Part shown: in pieces, positions 23,729 through 34,992 of the stretch
How the letters are laid out: each line of letters starts with the position of its first letter
Numbering within the stretch: position 1 is the stretch's first letter
Assembly (NCBI RefSeq): GCF_030052815.1
Contig: NC_079496.1
Span: 74,699,652-74,763,651, forward strand
From: Hevea brasiliensis
Taxonomy: Eukaryota > Streptophyta > Magnoliopsida > Malpighiales > Euphorbiaceae
Direction: 5' to 3'
Length of the DNA stretch: 64,000 nt
Program-made: the position numbers and the translations under genes
Notes under the pieces: generated by a model
What the model was told of the DNA's origin: nothing
The model's input: only the letters and a program-made list of their open reading frames with translations
Database searches by the model: none

Positions 23729-24725
23729 TACAGCATGGTTTTTGAGCTACAGCATGGTTTTTGAGATACAACATGGTTTTGAGATAAAGATTGATTTTTG
23801 AGATACATAATAATTTTGGAGATACAGAATGGCTTTTGAATGGTAAAGAATTGTGATTTCAATTATGGTTTATGTATAATTGATTTTGTTGGAATTACTT
23901 AAATGGTTAGTCATGATTTGATAAATTGAATTTTGTGATCAAATTCATTTATACAAATGATTTACATTATTGGCAATGAATATTTTGAGTTTTGGAATTT
24001 GATGAGTATTCAGATTTCCAAATTATTTACTGTAAATTTTGTCAATGTATATTGTACTTTTTTTTAAATTATAGTTGTGCACCACTGAGTTCACCACTCA
24101 GCGATAGCTTTGTATGCTGTCGCAGTTAAGAAGAGCATAGAGCAGTGAGTAAGTTTCTTTGAAGACACTTTCAGACCAGCTCCAGGTATATTATAGGTAT
24201 ACCCATGTACATAGGTCTGATGTATAAATGTAATAATATGTATGTAAATTATTTGAGCAGTTGTAAATTAAAATTGTACATTGAAGTTGTAAAGTGAATT
24301 ATGAGTTATTTTGACTTGTAAAATTTGTATTATATTTCTTTTATCTCATCCTTTGAAAATACTGAAAAATTGTTGTGGATTGAGTTGAGAAAAATATTGT
24401 GTTGAATTTTGTTGGAGTTGAGATTGGAAAAAAATATTAAAGTGCTTTTTACAGGTTTTCTGAAGAACTGTTTTATCCAAAATACAGATGGCACTCTGCC
24501 AAAATTTTTACAGAAATTCCAAATAAGTCAAATGTGTTAGTTCTATCACTTCAGTTCACAAAAGTTTTTAACACCTGTAAATAGTGCTCACCACTGTGAA
24601 AGAAGTAAGAAAAGTATTTAAAATCCCTTGTAGTGTATTTAATGGGTTATCAGTAGACGAAGTTGATAATTCATTAGGTATACTACGGGATCATGTCATG
24701 CCTTACAGAGAGGTAGGGTGTGACA
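23729..24725 (+). mobile_element. L5: 3' end of the T2 5' LTR
   Basis: These 997 bp match the end of L6 (about 16167-17163) and end with GGTGTGACA. They are followed by a primer site and gag, so this is the U5 end of a 5' LTR. I infer that it belongs with 10365-13089 and 17164-17219, with T1 inserted between. The subtype of the 5' part and the gag-only interior both match T6, which supports this. An acceptor-like CTTTTTACAG ends at 24454. Confidence 0.75.
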
Positions 24726-24732
24726 TGTTTAG

Positions 24733-24744
24733 TGGTATCAGAGC
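24733..24744 (+). promoter_or_regulatory. Primer binding site of T2
   Basis: TGGTATCAGAGC, matching initiator Met-tRNA, seven bases after the LTR end. Confidence 0.93.
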
Positions 24745-24910
24745 AATGGTTTTAAAGTGAATTTCGAACTATGAATTTGAAATCTTTTTGTCAGAACTAC
24801 AACTGCTCAAATGTTTGATACATATAGTACATTTACATAATAAATGTGAACTAATGGAGAGGAATCTCCTTGTGTTGGTTTTACAGGAATAGAAAATTCT
24901 GTGAAAAAAA

Positions 24911-25576
24911 ATAGAAGAGAAGAATGAGACAATAGAACAGTCTGTGATGGCAGAAGAACAAGTTGAGGCCCCAGCTCCACAAAATGTCGAAGGCCTGACT
25001 GTACCAGTTTTACCGGTACAAATTACTGCACAAATGGCCCAGCAAATGGCCACTTTCTTTCAACAACTGGCTGATAATCTGTCAGCCCAAGCCCAAGTAT
25101 CGACCCAACCCCCACAAGGGCAGTGTGAAATGGAAAAGAGGGAGAAACCTATGGGTCAGAGTTCGAACAGTAATTTGGGGAAGAGAAAAGAATTTGAGGA
25201 ACCCCGAGCTCAGAAATATGATAGAGGCGGATCATCAGGGCAGAGACCACTAAGATCTAGTCGTTGAACAACCAGAAGTTCCTATTCTGCCCGTTTTTGC
25301 CATGTTTGTGGTAAGCTACATGGAGGTATTTGTCATAAGGCCTCTGGAGCCTGTTACAATTGTGGAAAACTTGGACACTTTGCTAAAGATTGTGCTAAAC
25401 CACCTCGATCTGCTCTCCGGAGTTCACAAACCGTCAGTCAGAGTCAAGATAGAAATAGAGTTGGTACTCCTCACCACTATAACACAGTGAATCAACCCGA
25501 ATATAGTAGCGCACCAGTCGGAGAGTCCACTATGCGCCAAGTAAAAGGAGCGAAACTTGGATGTAGTCACTGGTAA
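24911..25576 (+). pseudogene. gag: T2 gag remnant lacking the capsid core
   Basis: Comparison with T6 gag places the original start at 24911, where ATG has become ATA; the first in-frame ATG is at 24947. The frame encodes an acidic start, a stretch AQQMATFFQQLADN like AQQMGAMFQQMAGN of T6, then jumps to a basic linker. Most of the capsid domain is missing without a frame change. A TGA at 25265-25267 interrupts the frame, which then continues with CHVCGKLHGGIC and the zinc knuckle CYNCGKLGHFAKDC, ending at TAA 25574-25576. The RNA-binding part survives better than the particle-forming part. Function as a protein is doubtful. Confidence 0.8.
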
Positions 25577-26310
25577 GTTCTTAATTTTTGAAAGAAACAA
25601 TTAGTTATTATTTGATCCCAGCACTACTTAGTTGTGTGTTAGTGTCAGAACTATATGTTCTGTTGTTATTCCTTTACATGGAAATGAATTTTGATGTATT
25701 AGTGACTAGTCCTTTAGGATAATAACTACAATAACAAGTATGGTTGACATTAATTTTGGAAGAATTGTTAGCTAAAAGTATTTTCTAACATACCGTAAAT
25801 AATAAAGCTAATTGGCGAGCCTACTTAATGTAAGGCAAGAGGACCTAAAAGTAAGTTACAATAATAGAATTGCTCTAGATGAGGGCAAAGATGTTACTGT
25901 TAGTAATTGTCAAAGGAAATTGTAATCAGAATCGGTTTGGGATATTAGTGGATTCAAGAAAGATAAGATGTTAGAAAACCTAGTCCATGAGGTTATAACG
26001 TAGTGACTATATAATGTTCTCGATGTTTGTATTGTAAGCTGCAGATTATAGTACCGACACGGGATTATTGTGTAAAGCTACGTACTTCCTCGTGATACAG
26101 TAAATTAGAATATTTGTAAGTAATCTATAAATTAATACAGTTACACCCGAATAGAGTACTATTACTGGAAATAAATGTGAAAATTTTAGTCAGAAATGTA
26201 AAACTTCAGAACTAGCCTATCAAATGATTACACTTGTAAGGTAGCTAGAGTCAGTGACTCAGTTATATTAATGTGAATTACCTGTACCATAGTAATTGCT
26301 ATAAGCTTAA
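25577..26310 (+). other. T2 non-coding interior with protease traces
   Basis: No long frame. Around 25640-25725 a degraded protease segment is readable (FDVLVTSPLG, as in T4 DILVTNPLG). A block at about 25845-26101 matches T6 at about 62680-62937, so the two elements share an ancestral deletion form. Reverse transcriptase and RNase H are absent. Confidence 0.6.
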
Positions 26311-26500
26311 AGATATCAGTACGACTTATCATCCTCAAACGGATGGACAGTCGAAACAAGTGATTCAGGTAAATTTTGAAACTCGTTGAGTTTCTATAAA
26401 TAATAAAATGAAATGATAATAATAACCTGTAAAATGGAATAAACCCTCGAGAATATACTGAGAACTTCTGTCCTTGAATCCGAGAGATATGAGACAGATA
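26311..26500 (+). pseudogene. T2 integrase remnant carrying a 74-bp intron-like insert
   Basis: A short piece of the integrase catalytic domain is readable (TYHPQTDGQSKQVIQ). It is followed at 26369 by GTAAAT and, 74 bp later, by the next integrase residues (LEN, then LRTSV). The same 74-bp insert lies at the same codon in T5 (49784-49857). T3 and T4 run straight through this point. The acceptor end reads AA here instead of AG. This is the only part of the T2 integrase that remains. Confidence 0.75.
26369..26442 (+). other. 74-bp intron-like insert in T2 integrase remnant
   Basis: Starts CAG|GTAAAT and ends ATAA (AG changed to AA). It has the same length as the T5 insert and is by eye about 70% alike, including the shared stretch TGAAATGATA. 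It is AT-rich, as plant introns are. Confidence 0.7.
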
Positions 26501-26528
26501 CATCCCATTAACAGAATTTGTATACAAT

Positions 26529-29500
26529 TGTCACACCCTACCCCTCTGTAAGGCATAACATGATCCCGTAGTATACCTAATGAATTACCAACTCCGTCTA
26601 CTGATAACCCATTAAATACACTACAAGGGATTTTAAAAACTTTTCTTACTTCTTTTACAGTGGTGAGCACTATTTACAGGTATTAAAAACTTTGGTGGAC
26701 TGAAGTGAAATAACTAACTCATTTGATTTATTTAGAATTTCTGTAAAATTTTTGGCAAAGTGCCCTCTGTATTTTGGATAAAACAGTTCTTCAGAAAACC
26801 TGTAAAAGCACTTCTATAATTTTCCAAATCTCAACTTCAATACATTTCTCAACACAACAATTCATCAACTCAATTCCATAGAAATTTTTCAAAGTCTAAG
26901 ATAAGGAAATATAATATAACTTTTACAATCCAAAACACTCATAATTAATTTACAACTTCAAGTACAATTTAATTTAATTTACAACTGCTCAAAACCAAAT
27001 ACAATATGTACATACAAATGTCATACATTCTGATTACAAAAGCAAAGCGGTATACTCAATATACCGGTAATCCCTCGCCGGATGTATATGCAGCCTAGTC
27101 TGCTGCCCTGTCGGTCTCTCTACCTGCGACAGCAATAAAAAGCTATCGCTGAGACAATGTCTCAGTGGTGCACAACATTAACCAAATCCAATTTAAATCA
27201 CAATTCATAAGTCATGTAAATAGTGGATACTTAAAATCATAATTAAATTCAAGACAATAATTGTCAAAAAGAATTTAAACTCCATTTCTCAATATCACAA
27301 TAATTTTCCATAAGTCAGATCAGGTTTGAATTCAAAAAAACAGTACATGTCAATGAGAGTTTAAATCCATTTAACAATCTCACAATACACATCAATAAGT
27401 CACACACGCTTAATCATGATCCATAATTCAATTCATCCCAAAGCCGATGGCTAATGAGGTATTCAATTCATCCTAAAAGTCGATGACTAATGAGGAATAA
27501 CATGGCTAGCTAGCAAAAATATGAGTACTCATTCTATTCGTCCTCAACAGCACACACCTCAACACTTCAGCCAGAGAGAATTCAATTCATCCCACTAGAC
27601 AAGCTAGAGAGGAATACAATCAATATACATGATAGCCGTGGTTTCAAACCATTTCTAATGCTTTTAATCAATAAGTATCCATCAATGTCATTCAAACCAT
27701 TTTTCACGATTTCAAACTATTCACAATATTTTTCAATCAATAAATATTCCTCAAACACATTTCCACAATTTAAAATAATGATATACAAATAATCAATATT
27801 TATTTCCATTGAAAATAATTCAAAAGAAACAGTTGTTGTGCACAAACACAATTTAAAACAATAATATACAAATATACAATATTTATTTCAATTGAAAAAT
27901 TCAAAAGCAATAGCCGTTGTGCACAAACCTCGATATTTGTCTCTGGTCTTGACTCAGTATTTCTTTCCCTTTTGCTGAGTCCTTGTTAGCTGAGAAACAC
28001 AATTTGAAGTGTTTGATTACCAAATTAAACTATCTCTATCGATGGGGTTTGGTAATTAAATGAACTCAATAATTCGCTTAATCACCTAATATAACTAACC
28101 TCGTTTCATTTTAGGTACATTAGGTTTTAGTGTCTTTAATATGTCACATTCGATTAAGGTTTTTGGCTTGGTACGTTTTACCAAAGTCAATTCCTTGCTT
28201 AGTGCATTTTAATGCAAATTCTTTGGATCGAACACTGGTTTGACCTAACCGGACGATCTAGTTCCTCGGTTTTGGTCTCGGTCGAAACTACAAACTTGTA
28301 GATCTAGGTCTTATTGCACGCGCGGTGCAAAATTTCAGGTCAATCCGAGTTAAGTAGACCAAGTTATGGTCATTACACTATTGCTGGTCAAATGGTACCA
28401 TTTTAGGTCAATTTTAGGTCAAAGTGGTCAATTCTGGTTCGGCCAGTTTTGGACCCGAACTTGTGCAAGTTGTTTGACTTGCTTATGGTCATTCTGGGCT
28501 TTGGTGTCTTCATAAGACTTGTAGGTATGGGTCTTAACTATTCTTGGTCAAAATTTCAGGTCAATTGGACCTGGTTTGAGTGAGTTATGGCCTAAACACT
28601 CACTGCTGCCCAATAGGTCATTTTTCAGGTCCTAATTGCATCTAATCCGAATTGGTCAAATTTTTAGGTCACCTTGCAAGCAGAATTTTGGCATGGTTTC
28701 TCAATGAAAGTTGGCACATTTTGTGCCTAGTTTCACCCAAATTGGTCTCATACCAATTGAGGTTACACATTCAAGGTTATAGGCCAAAATATACACTGCC
28801 CTCACTATGCATTACACACCCAAACTTCAAACACACACTTACCTTTGCAAGGTTCACTTCCATACCCTACCAAACTGTTTTGGCACATTACCAACAACAT
28901 TTTCTACATTACATTTGCATTATTTTGGGCAGATTCAATCACCCTTAACACACCAAATATCATTCACAATTATAATTCTAAGTACCATTACAAATACACC
29001 TAAACATTACAAACTTTACATACACTTTACAACATTAATTTACATACATAACATCCATCCTTCTAGGTCAATATGCTGCCCACACTTCCTTCAATATACA
29101 CCATTTCTCAAGTGTCCACAAGCTGCCACAAATCACTCATCAACATCACATTGCCATACCATATGCTAATTCCCATCAAAGTGCATAATTCACCATATAT
29201 ACATGCATTAAATCACTAGGTTACTAACTCACCATGAACAACATTATTTCTCAACAATTATATGCACAATTTCCTCATCAAAAACGTGACCATGGCTGTC
29301 CAAAATGACAACAACAATAACCCTTCAAACTCAAAATTTTCCTTCACCAAACTAACACCCATAACATGAACATAAACTTTAACAAAGGATTTCTCAAAAA
29401 TACAAACTTACCTTTATTTGTAACTTGCTAAACCTTCACCAAACTTCCCAAAATTGGTATCAATATCTTCCTTGTGGTGTGTAGACCATTTTTCATGAAA

Positions 29501-30259
29501 GGACCTAAGAGCTTGGAGTTGAAAATGGAGAGATAAGAAAGCTTGCATGAAAAATGGCTATGGAGGATTTCTTAGGAGCTTGCTACGGCATGGTTGAAAA
29601 ATTGAAGAAGATGATGTTTTAGTGGGAGGAATCTGCCCACTTATGATTATATTTAACCCATTTTATAATTCTTAGTGGTCCACTCACACCATTTAATCAT
29701 TTAATAAACTTAATTTCCTTAATTCCACATTAAACCCTTAATTTCCACTATTTATTTTAGGTACCACCAATTTAATTTTTCATTTTATTTTCTAAGTGTA
29801 ATACTATTTATTTTTAATGGACATTTAGGTCAAAAGACAATTCGGTGTCAAATAACCATAATGCCCTGTTCGATTCGTTCGATTTTCTGATACAGTTTTG
29901 TCTGTTTTTCGATTTCTCACTTTTCTTTGTACTATTTATTTAATTTTTCTTTAATCTTTCTAATGAGATTAATTCTTCAATAAGGTTCTATTTATGTCCT
30001 AAAAATGTTTTCCAGGGTTCCCCGCAGTCCAGGGCTAGTCAACGGTCCACGCCGTGACTTCGGTCTGATCACCATCGCTAGGTTTCGGCTCACTTACTCG
30101 GTTACATTTCTTTGCTATGATTTTCCTTTGTTTTCTTTTCTTGTATTTCATTATTTTATGTCTCCTCACTCATATTGAAGTACGGTTCTAGGCATCCTAG
30201 CTGTCCAGGACAAAGATGGTCACCGGAAGCGAGCGCACTCTAGAACTTAGGGTGTTACA
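26529..30259 (-). mobile_element. T3: family A 3' LTR (reverse)
   Basis: A full reverse LTR of 3731 bp, TGTCACACCCTAC to GGGTGTTACA on the plus strand, inserted in the T2 interior. The base 5-mer to its left is ACAAT; the matching right copy is not found, because the other end of T3 is fused to T4. A donor motif lies in reverse at 29406-29411. Many small differences from the right LTR lie at CAG/CTG/CCG sites (for example 28009-28013 and 27929-27934). Confidence 0.92.
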
Positions 30260-30294
30260 ATTCTCCCCCTTAAATAAATTTCGTCTCGAAATTT
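30260..30294 (-). promoter_or_regulatory. T3 polypurine tract and hairpin
   Basis: In element sense AAGGGGGAGAAT lies directly before the 3' LTR. Upstream are the arms AAATTTCG (30276-30283) and CGAAATTT (30287-30294), with a loop of three bases instead of four. Confidence 0.85.
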
Positions 30295-30301
30295 TACAGC
30301 A

Positions 30302-30850
30302 TTAGTCTCTGAAGAGCTGTGGGTACTGTCTCCTCATATCCTCTTCACGTTCCCAAGTTGCTTCCTGGCCTGAATGATGGTTCCACAGCACTTTAACCAG
30401 GTGTATCTGTTTGTTCCTCAGCTGCTTCACCTCATATGCCAGAATTTTTATGGGTTCTTCCTCATATGAAAGGTCTGGATTTACTTCAATCTCTTCAACT
30501 GTTAGTACATGAGATGGGTCTGACCTGTACCTCCTTAACATGGACACAAGGAACACACGGTGTATCCTTTCTAGCTCTGGAGGTAATGCCAACCGGTATG
30601 CTAAAGGACCCACTCTTTCCAGAACTTCATATGGTCCGATGAAACGAGGACTTAGTTTCCCCTTTCTGCCAAATCTCATAATCCTCTTCCAAGGAGAAAC
30701 TTTGAGGAATACCTTATCACCCACTGCATACTCAATATCTCTTCTCTTTAGATCAACATAGGACTTCTGGCGGTCTGATGCAGCCTTGAGTCTATCTCGA
30801 TCAATCTGATCTTTTCCTCTGTCTGTTTGGACAATTTCTGGTCCAATCAT
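30302..30850 (-). CDS. pol: T3 integrase C-terminal part with chromodomain-like end
   Basis: An open 182-residue segment, the best preserved part of T3 pol. It covers the C-terminal integrase region (KVFLKVSPWK, then GKLSPRFIGPYEVLERVG, then RVFLVSMLRRYRSDPSH), followed by a chromodomain-like module (IKILAYEVKQLRNKQ, then VKVLWNHHSGQEATWE). Such modules in chromovirus integrases are thought to steer insertion toward heterochromatin. The apparent start is only an internal Met: pol should continue upstream (higher coordinates), where frame breaks begin. It is a fragment of a polyprotein, not a separate gene. Its integrity contrasts sharply with the disrupted region beside it. Confidence 0.85.
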   Translation of the reverse strand: MIGPEIVQTDRGKDQIDRDRLKAASDRQKSYVDLKRRDIEYAVGDKVFLKVSPWKRIMRFGRKGKLSPRFIGPYEVLERVGPLAYRLALPPELERIHRVFLVSMLRRYRSDPSHVLTVEEIEVNPDLSYEEEPIKILAYEVKQLRNKQIHLVKVLWNHHSGQEATWEREEDMRRQYPQLFRD

Positions 30851-31700
30851 CTTCCTTTCACCTACTTCATCCCAACATAAGGGAGTTACGCACTTCTGCC
30901 ATACAAAGCTTCATATGGAGGCATCCCTATGCTTGATTGGTATTTGTTGTTATAAGCAAACTCAATCAAAGGCAAGTGTGTATCCCAACTACCTTCAAAT
31001 TCAATCACACAAGCCCGTAGCATATCCTCCAATATCTGAATAACCCTCTCGGGTGGCCATGCATGCGTGGGTGGAATGATGTCTTGAAGTTCGATCTAGT
31101 TCCTAGGGCTCTCTGAAGACTACCCAGAATCTAGAAGTGAACCTAGGATCTCATCGGACACAATTGATCTGGCACTCCATGCAATTTTACAATCTCATAT
31201 ATGTACAATCGGCCAATCTTTCGGGCTATAGCCCATCCGAATCGGCAAAAGTGAGCGGACTTAGTCAATCTGTCAACTATAACCCATCTTGCATCATGAC
31301 TACTCTGTGTCCTTGGAAGTCACAGTAACAAAATCCATAGTTATCCGTTCCCATTTCCACTGCAGTGCTTGACAAAGGATGTAACAAACCAGTGGAACTT
31401 GATGTTACGCCTTTACTTGCGACAAGTTAGGCATTTGGAAACGAATTCGGCTATATCTCTTTTCATGCCCATCCACCAAGTAATGCTCTTTGACCCTCTG
31501 TACATTTTAGTTCCACCGGTGCATAGCAAATGGAGACTCATGTGCTTCCTTCATAATGACTGTCTCAATTCCACATCATTAGGAACACATTCTACCTTGA
31601 TGTAGCAATAAACCATCATCTCTCACAGAGAATTCGGGTTTCTTGCCTGTGAACTTCTTTGGTAGCTTACGATATTTTTCATCACTCTGGCGACCATTAC
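30851..31700 (-). pseudogene. pol: T3 integrase core and zinc-binding domain, disrupted
   Basis: Pieces of integrase can be read in shifting frames. A stretch near 31009-31060 encodes the [10 protein letters not shown] region with no intron-like insert. A zinc-binding part near 31370-31560 includes KEAHESPFAMH and, after a frame change, KCLTCRQ. Many 1-4 base losses separate these pieces. The order and spacing are those of a normal gypsy pol, so the gene was full length. Decay, consensus error, or both could explain the breaks. Confidence 0.75.
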
Positions 31701-32340
31701 GATCGATCAATCAACACCGGCCGTACATGCCAAGCAACTCTTGTCTGTCCCTCATCATCAACCTCTAAAGCGGCATCTTTGTGCTTTCAATTCATATACC
31801 ATGGACAAAGGAGAAACTCGAGACTTGCCATAGTCTTGCGACTTAAGCGTCGGCCACCACATTTGCTTTCCCGGTGATAGTCTATTAAGCAATCATAATC
31901 TTTAATGAGTTCTAACCATCTCCTCCGCCTCAAATTCAATTCCTTACAGGTGCCTAAGTACTTCAAGCTCTTGTGATCTGTGAAGATGTAGCATTTCTCT
32001 CCATACAAATAGTGTCTCGGATCTTTAGAGCAAAAACAATAGCTAACTCCGGATCATGTGTTGGGTAGTTCCTCTCATGCGGTTTCATTGGCGTGATGCA
32101 TAAGCAATGACATTCGATCTTGCATCGACACGGCCTAACCCATTGTGAGAAGCATCACTATAAAGCGTGTATTCTTTACGGAGTAGGTAAAGTGAGAACT
32201 GAGCTTGATTAAGCACCTCTTCAACTCATCAAAACTCTGTGACATTTATCACCCACTGAAATTTCACATCTTTCCGGCGGCTTGGTGATGGAGAAGATAA
32301 CATAGAAAACCCCTTCACAAACCGACGGTAATATCCTAAA
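31701..32340 (-). pseudogene. pol: T3 RNase H domain, disrupted
   Basis: The segment 31787-32008 encodes [12 protein letters not shown] and ELNLRRRRWLELIKDYDC, the distal half of the gypsy RNase H domain. The proximal half, expected to begin [10 protein letters not shown], is readable only in fragments up to 32340. The last catalytic Asp in TDHKSL is kept. The domain would degrade the RNA strand after reverse transcription. Confidence 0.78.
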
Positions 32341-33000
32341 CCAAACTGCTAATTTCGTGATGTTCTGGCGGTTTCAATTAAGGATAGCTTTTACCTTCTG
32401 GAATCTACCTTGATCCCGGTGACACAACATGTCCCAAAAAGGAGATTTCCTTCACCAAAATTCACATTTCGACAATTTGGCGTCTGTTTCTCCCTTAAAG
32501 TCTGCAGTACAATCATGAGATGTCTATCATGCTCCTCTGCACTCCTCGAGTATATCAAAATGTCATCAATAAACACCACCACAAATTGATCAAGATATGG
32601 TGCGAAGATAGTGTTCATCGGATCCATAAAAGCGGTGGAGCATTTGTCAACCCGAATGGCATTACTAGAAACTCATAGTGGCCATACCGAGTTACAAAGC
32701 GCTTTTGGGATACTCTGCTCTTGCACCTTCAATCGATGATAACCAGATCTCAAATCAATTTTGGAGAATACTGCTGCACCCTTAAACTGATCGAACATAT
32801 CATCAATTCGAGGAAATGGATATCTGATCTTTATTGTCACCCTATTCAACCGCTCGTAGTCAATGCATAGCGAGAGTACCATCCTTCTTCTTAACAAACA
32901 ACACCGGTGCTCCCCAGGTGACACACTAGGGCGGATGAAGCGCTTTTAAAGTAATTCTTGTAACTGTATGTTCAACTCATTCAACTCTTCTTGTTCCATT
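32341..33000 (-). pseudogene. pol: T3 reverse transcriptase, disrupted
   Basis: Two open pieces carry hallmark motifs. 32673-32924 has [22 protein letters not shown] and [16 protein letters not shown]. 32391-32627 has [18 protein letters not shown], the FIDD catalytic motif. Short frame changes separate them. Region order is normal. The enzyme would copy element RNA in the particle. Confidence 0.85.
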
Positions 33001-33640
33001 ATGTATGGATTTATGGAGATTGGATCAACACCATGCAGAACATTAATTTCAAATCACTTCTCTTTCGGAGGTAATCACGGCAATTCATCGGAAACACGTG
33101 CGAAAGTCATGTCTTGTAGGGATGTCCTTCAATCTTTGGACTCCCCACTTGGGTGTCTACCACATGTGCCAAGTATGCTTCACACCCTTTTTGATCATTT
33201 TTACGGCTAGTGCGGCCGGAAATGATGTTGGATGGCAATAAATGCCTCTCCCCATGTATCACCACATCAGCATCTTGAGGAGACCAAAAGTGACTGTTCT
33301 TGATCGCTAATCATGGCATGATGCCTAGCTAACCAATCCATGCCCAAGATGATATCATAATCTCTGAAGGGCATTTCAATGAGATCGACAGAAAGTGTGT
33401 CCTTGGATCACCAAAGGACAATCTCTATACATTCTATTAACCTCGACCTCTGTCCTAGCGGACTTGTTACTAGCACCTCAAAGTCCATTTTTGTACATGG
33501 AGCAACAATGCAATCAATGATGCTAGCACTCACATAAGAATGGGTAGAACCGGATCAAATAGCACAAATACATTACGGTTAAAAGTTGAGAAGGTACCAG
33601 CCACAACATCAGATGTCTCTGCCTCTTCTCTCTGTCTCAT
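33001..33640 (-). pseudogene. pol: T3 protease and linker, disrupted
   Basis: In element sense, the reading VVAGTFSTFNRNVFVLFDP at about 33545-33610 leads into the aspartic protease active site (FDPGS-type), which loses its frame just after FDP. A later piece reads MDFEVLVTSPLG, as in the other elements. The rest, up to the reverse transcriptase, is fragmentary. Confidence 0.72.
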
Positions 33641-34808
33641 GGCATAGACTCTGACTGGAGCACTGTCTTGTTACATTTGTTTCTGTGCCTTGGCTACCTT
33701 TGGGTTACCTCTACCCCTGCCTCTACCTCTGCTAGGTGGTTGTGAGCTTCGTGACAGGCTCTGGGCGACCCTTCTGCGAGTAGGAGGTGGTCCAACTCTG
33801 CGACTCATCGTGCAGTCCTTGGCAAAGTGTCAGGTGCCTCCACGTTATAACAGCTCCAATAGCCTTATAGCATATCCCACCATGATTCTTTCCACAAGTT
33901 TCACATTGGCGGGAGGATAGGAACTTCGGTACTCTGTGACCGGATAGGGAGGTCTCTGTCTGAATATCTTCCCCTACCGATTTCTTGCCACCTCTGCCAT
34001 GTCCCCATAGTTCTTCCTCTTTCCAAGATGACCACTGGAACTACGATCTCTTGATTTTCCCTCTTTCTCTGTCTTCTCGACCTCTTCTTCTCGGGAGCAG
34101 TCTCAAACTCAACTCTTTCCAACTCTAGGGCTTGAGAAACAAGTTGAGAGAAGTTAGTGTGTTTGAAGCCGAGCACTTGTACTGACATCGGGCTTCAAGC
34201 CGATTTCAAACCTCTTGCATCTCTCCTCTTTGGTAGAGAGTAGACTCACTGCATAATGGCTAAGGCGGGAAAATTCTCTTTCATACTCACCACCGATCGC
34301 CCCTCTGTTTCAAACTTAAGAATTCTTGTAGCTTCGGTCTACATAAGCATCGAGGATGTATTTGTCGAATTCCCGAGGAAGTCATTCCAGTCGCTTTGAG
34401 TTCTACGGGTGTGGGGAATGGTTTTCCACGATCATAAGCATCCTTGTAGTAAGGATACCGAGTATTCAAGTCCGAGCTCCTCTGCAATGAAGTTTCTTGA
34501 ACACCCTATCCATCCTTTCTAACCACTGCTCACCTTCTATAGGATCTATGTCCCTTGAACTCTGAGCCCCATACTTCATCAATTTATCATACTTGTCTCG
34601 TAGGAGGCGTGGTTGTACCACGTGTCCGAATTGGGACTTGAGTAGGCGACACACCATTTGTTGGAATATTGCGACCATCTGCGAGCAACCGAGCAGTGGA
34701 ATCTGCGATCGGGCAGGCTGTGTTTGAACCAACGACATTTTGTACAATGGGCATCCCCTTGCACCTCGGCCTCAATAGATCGATCGATCAACGATCACCC
34801 TCTTCCAT
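33641..34808 (-). pseudogene. gag: T3 gag, disrupted
   Basis: The likely start is the ATG at 34808 (MEEGDR), matching T6. Readable parts are DKYDKLMKYGAQSSRDIDPIEGEQWLERMDRVFKKLHC in pieces near 34466-34640, the ALELERVEFE region near 34100, and a CETCGKNHGGICYKAIGA segment near 33860. Frames change repeatedly. Unlike T2, the capsid core is present. Gag and pol probably formed one continuous frame in the ancestor. Confidence 0.8.
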
Positions 34809-34973
34809 ATTCAATGCGAGGATCTTAGCTTTCTGAATAATAACACAAGGATATTTACTCGTTAGTGCATATTTATCTTGTAATGTCTTGTATGTATCAA
34901 ACAATGATATTGAGCGGTTGTACTATGAAGAAAGGACATTCAAATAACAGTGAAAGCAGAATTTAAAAACTTT

Positions 34974-34984
34974 GCTCGATACCA
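34974..34984 (-). promoter_or_regulatory. T3 primer binding site with one missing base
   Basis: In plus orientation it reads GCTCGATACCA where GCTCTGATACCA is expected. A T within CTG is missing. The position, eight bases from the LTR edge, confirms it as the primer site. Confidence 0.8.
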
Positions 34985-34992
34985 CTAAAACA

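Noticed and set aside
26519..26528. TATACAATT on the left of T3 and again right of T4 (47746-47754) as one large target duplication
   Set aside because: The repeat is not placed directly at both element ends (CTATA follows T4), is longer than the 5 bp seen elsewhere, and the right flank aligns with family B LTR, so the match is taken as chance.
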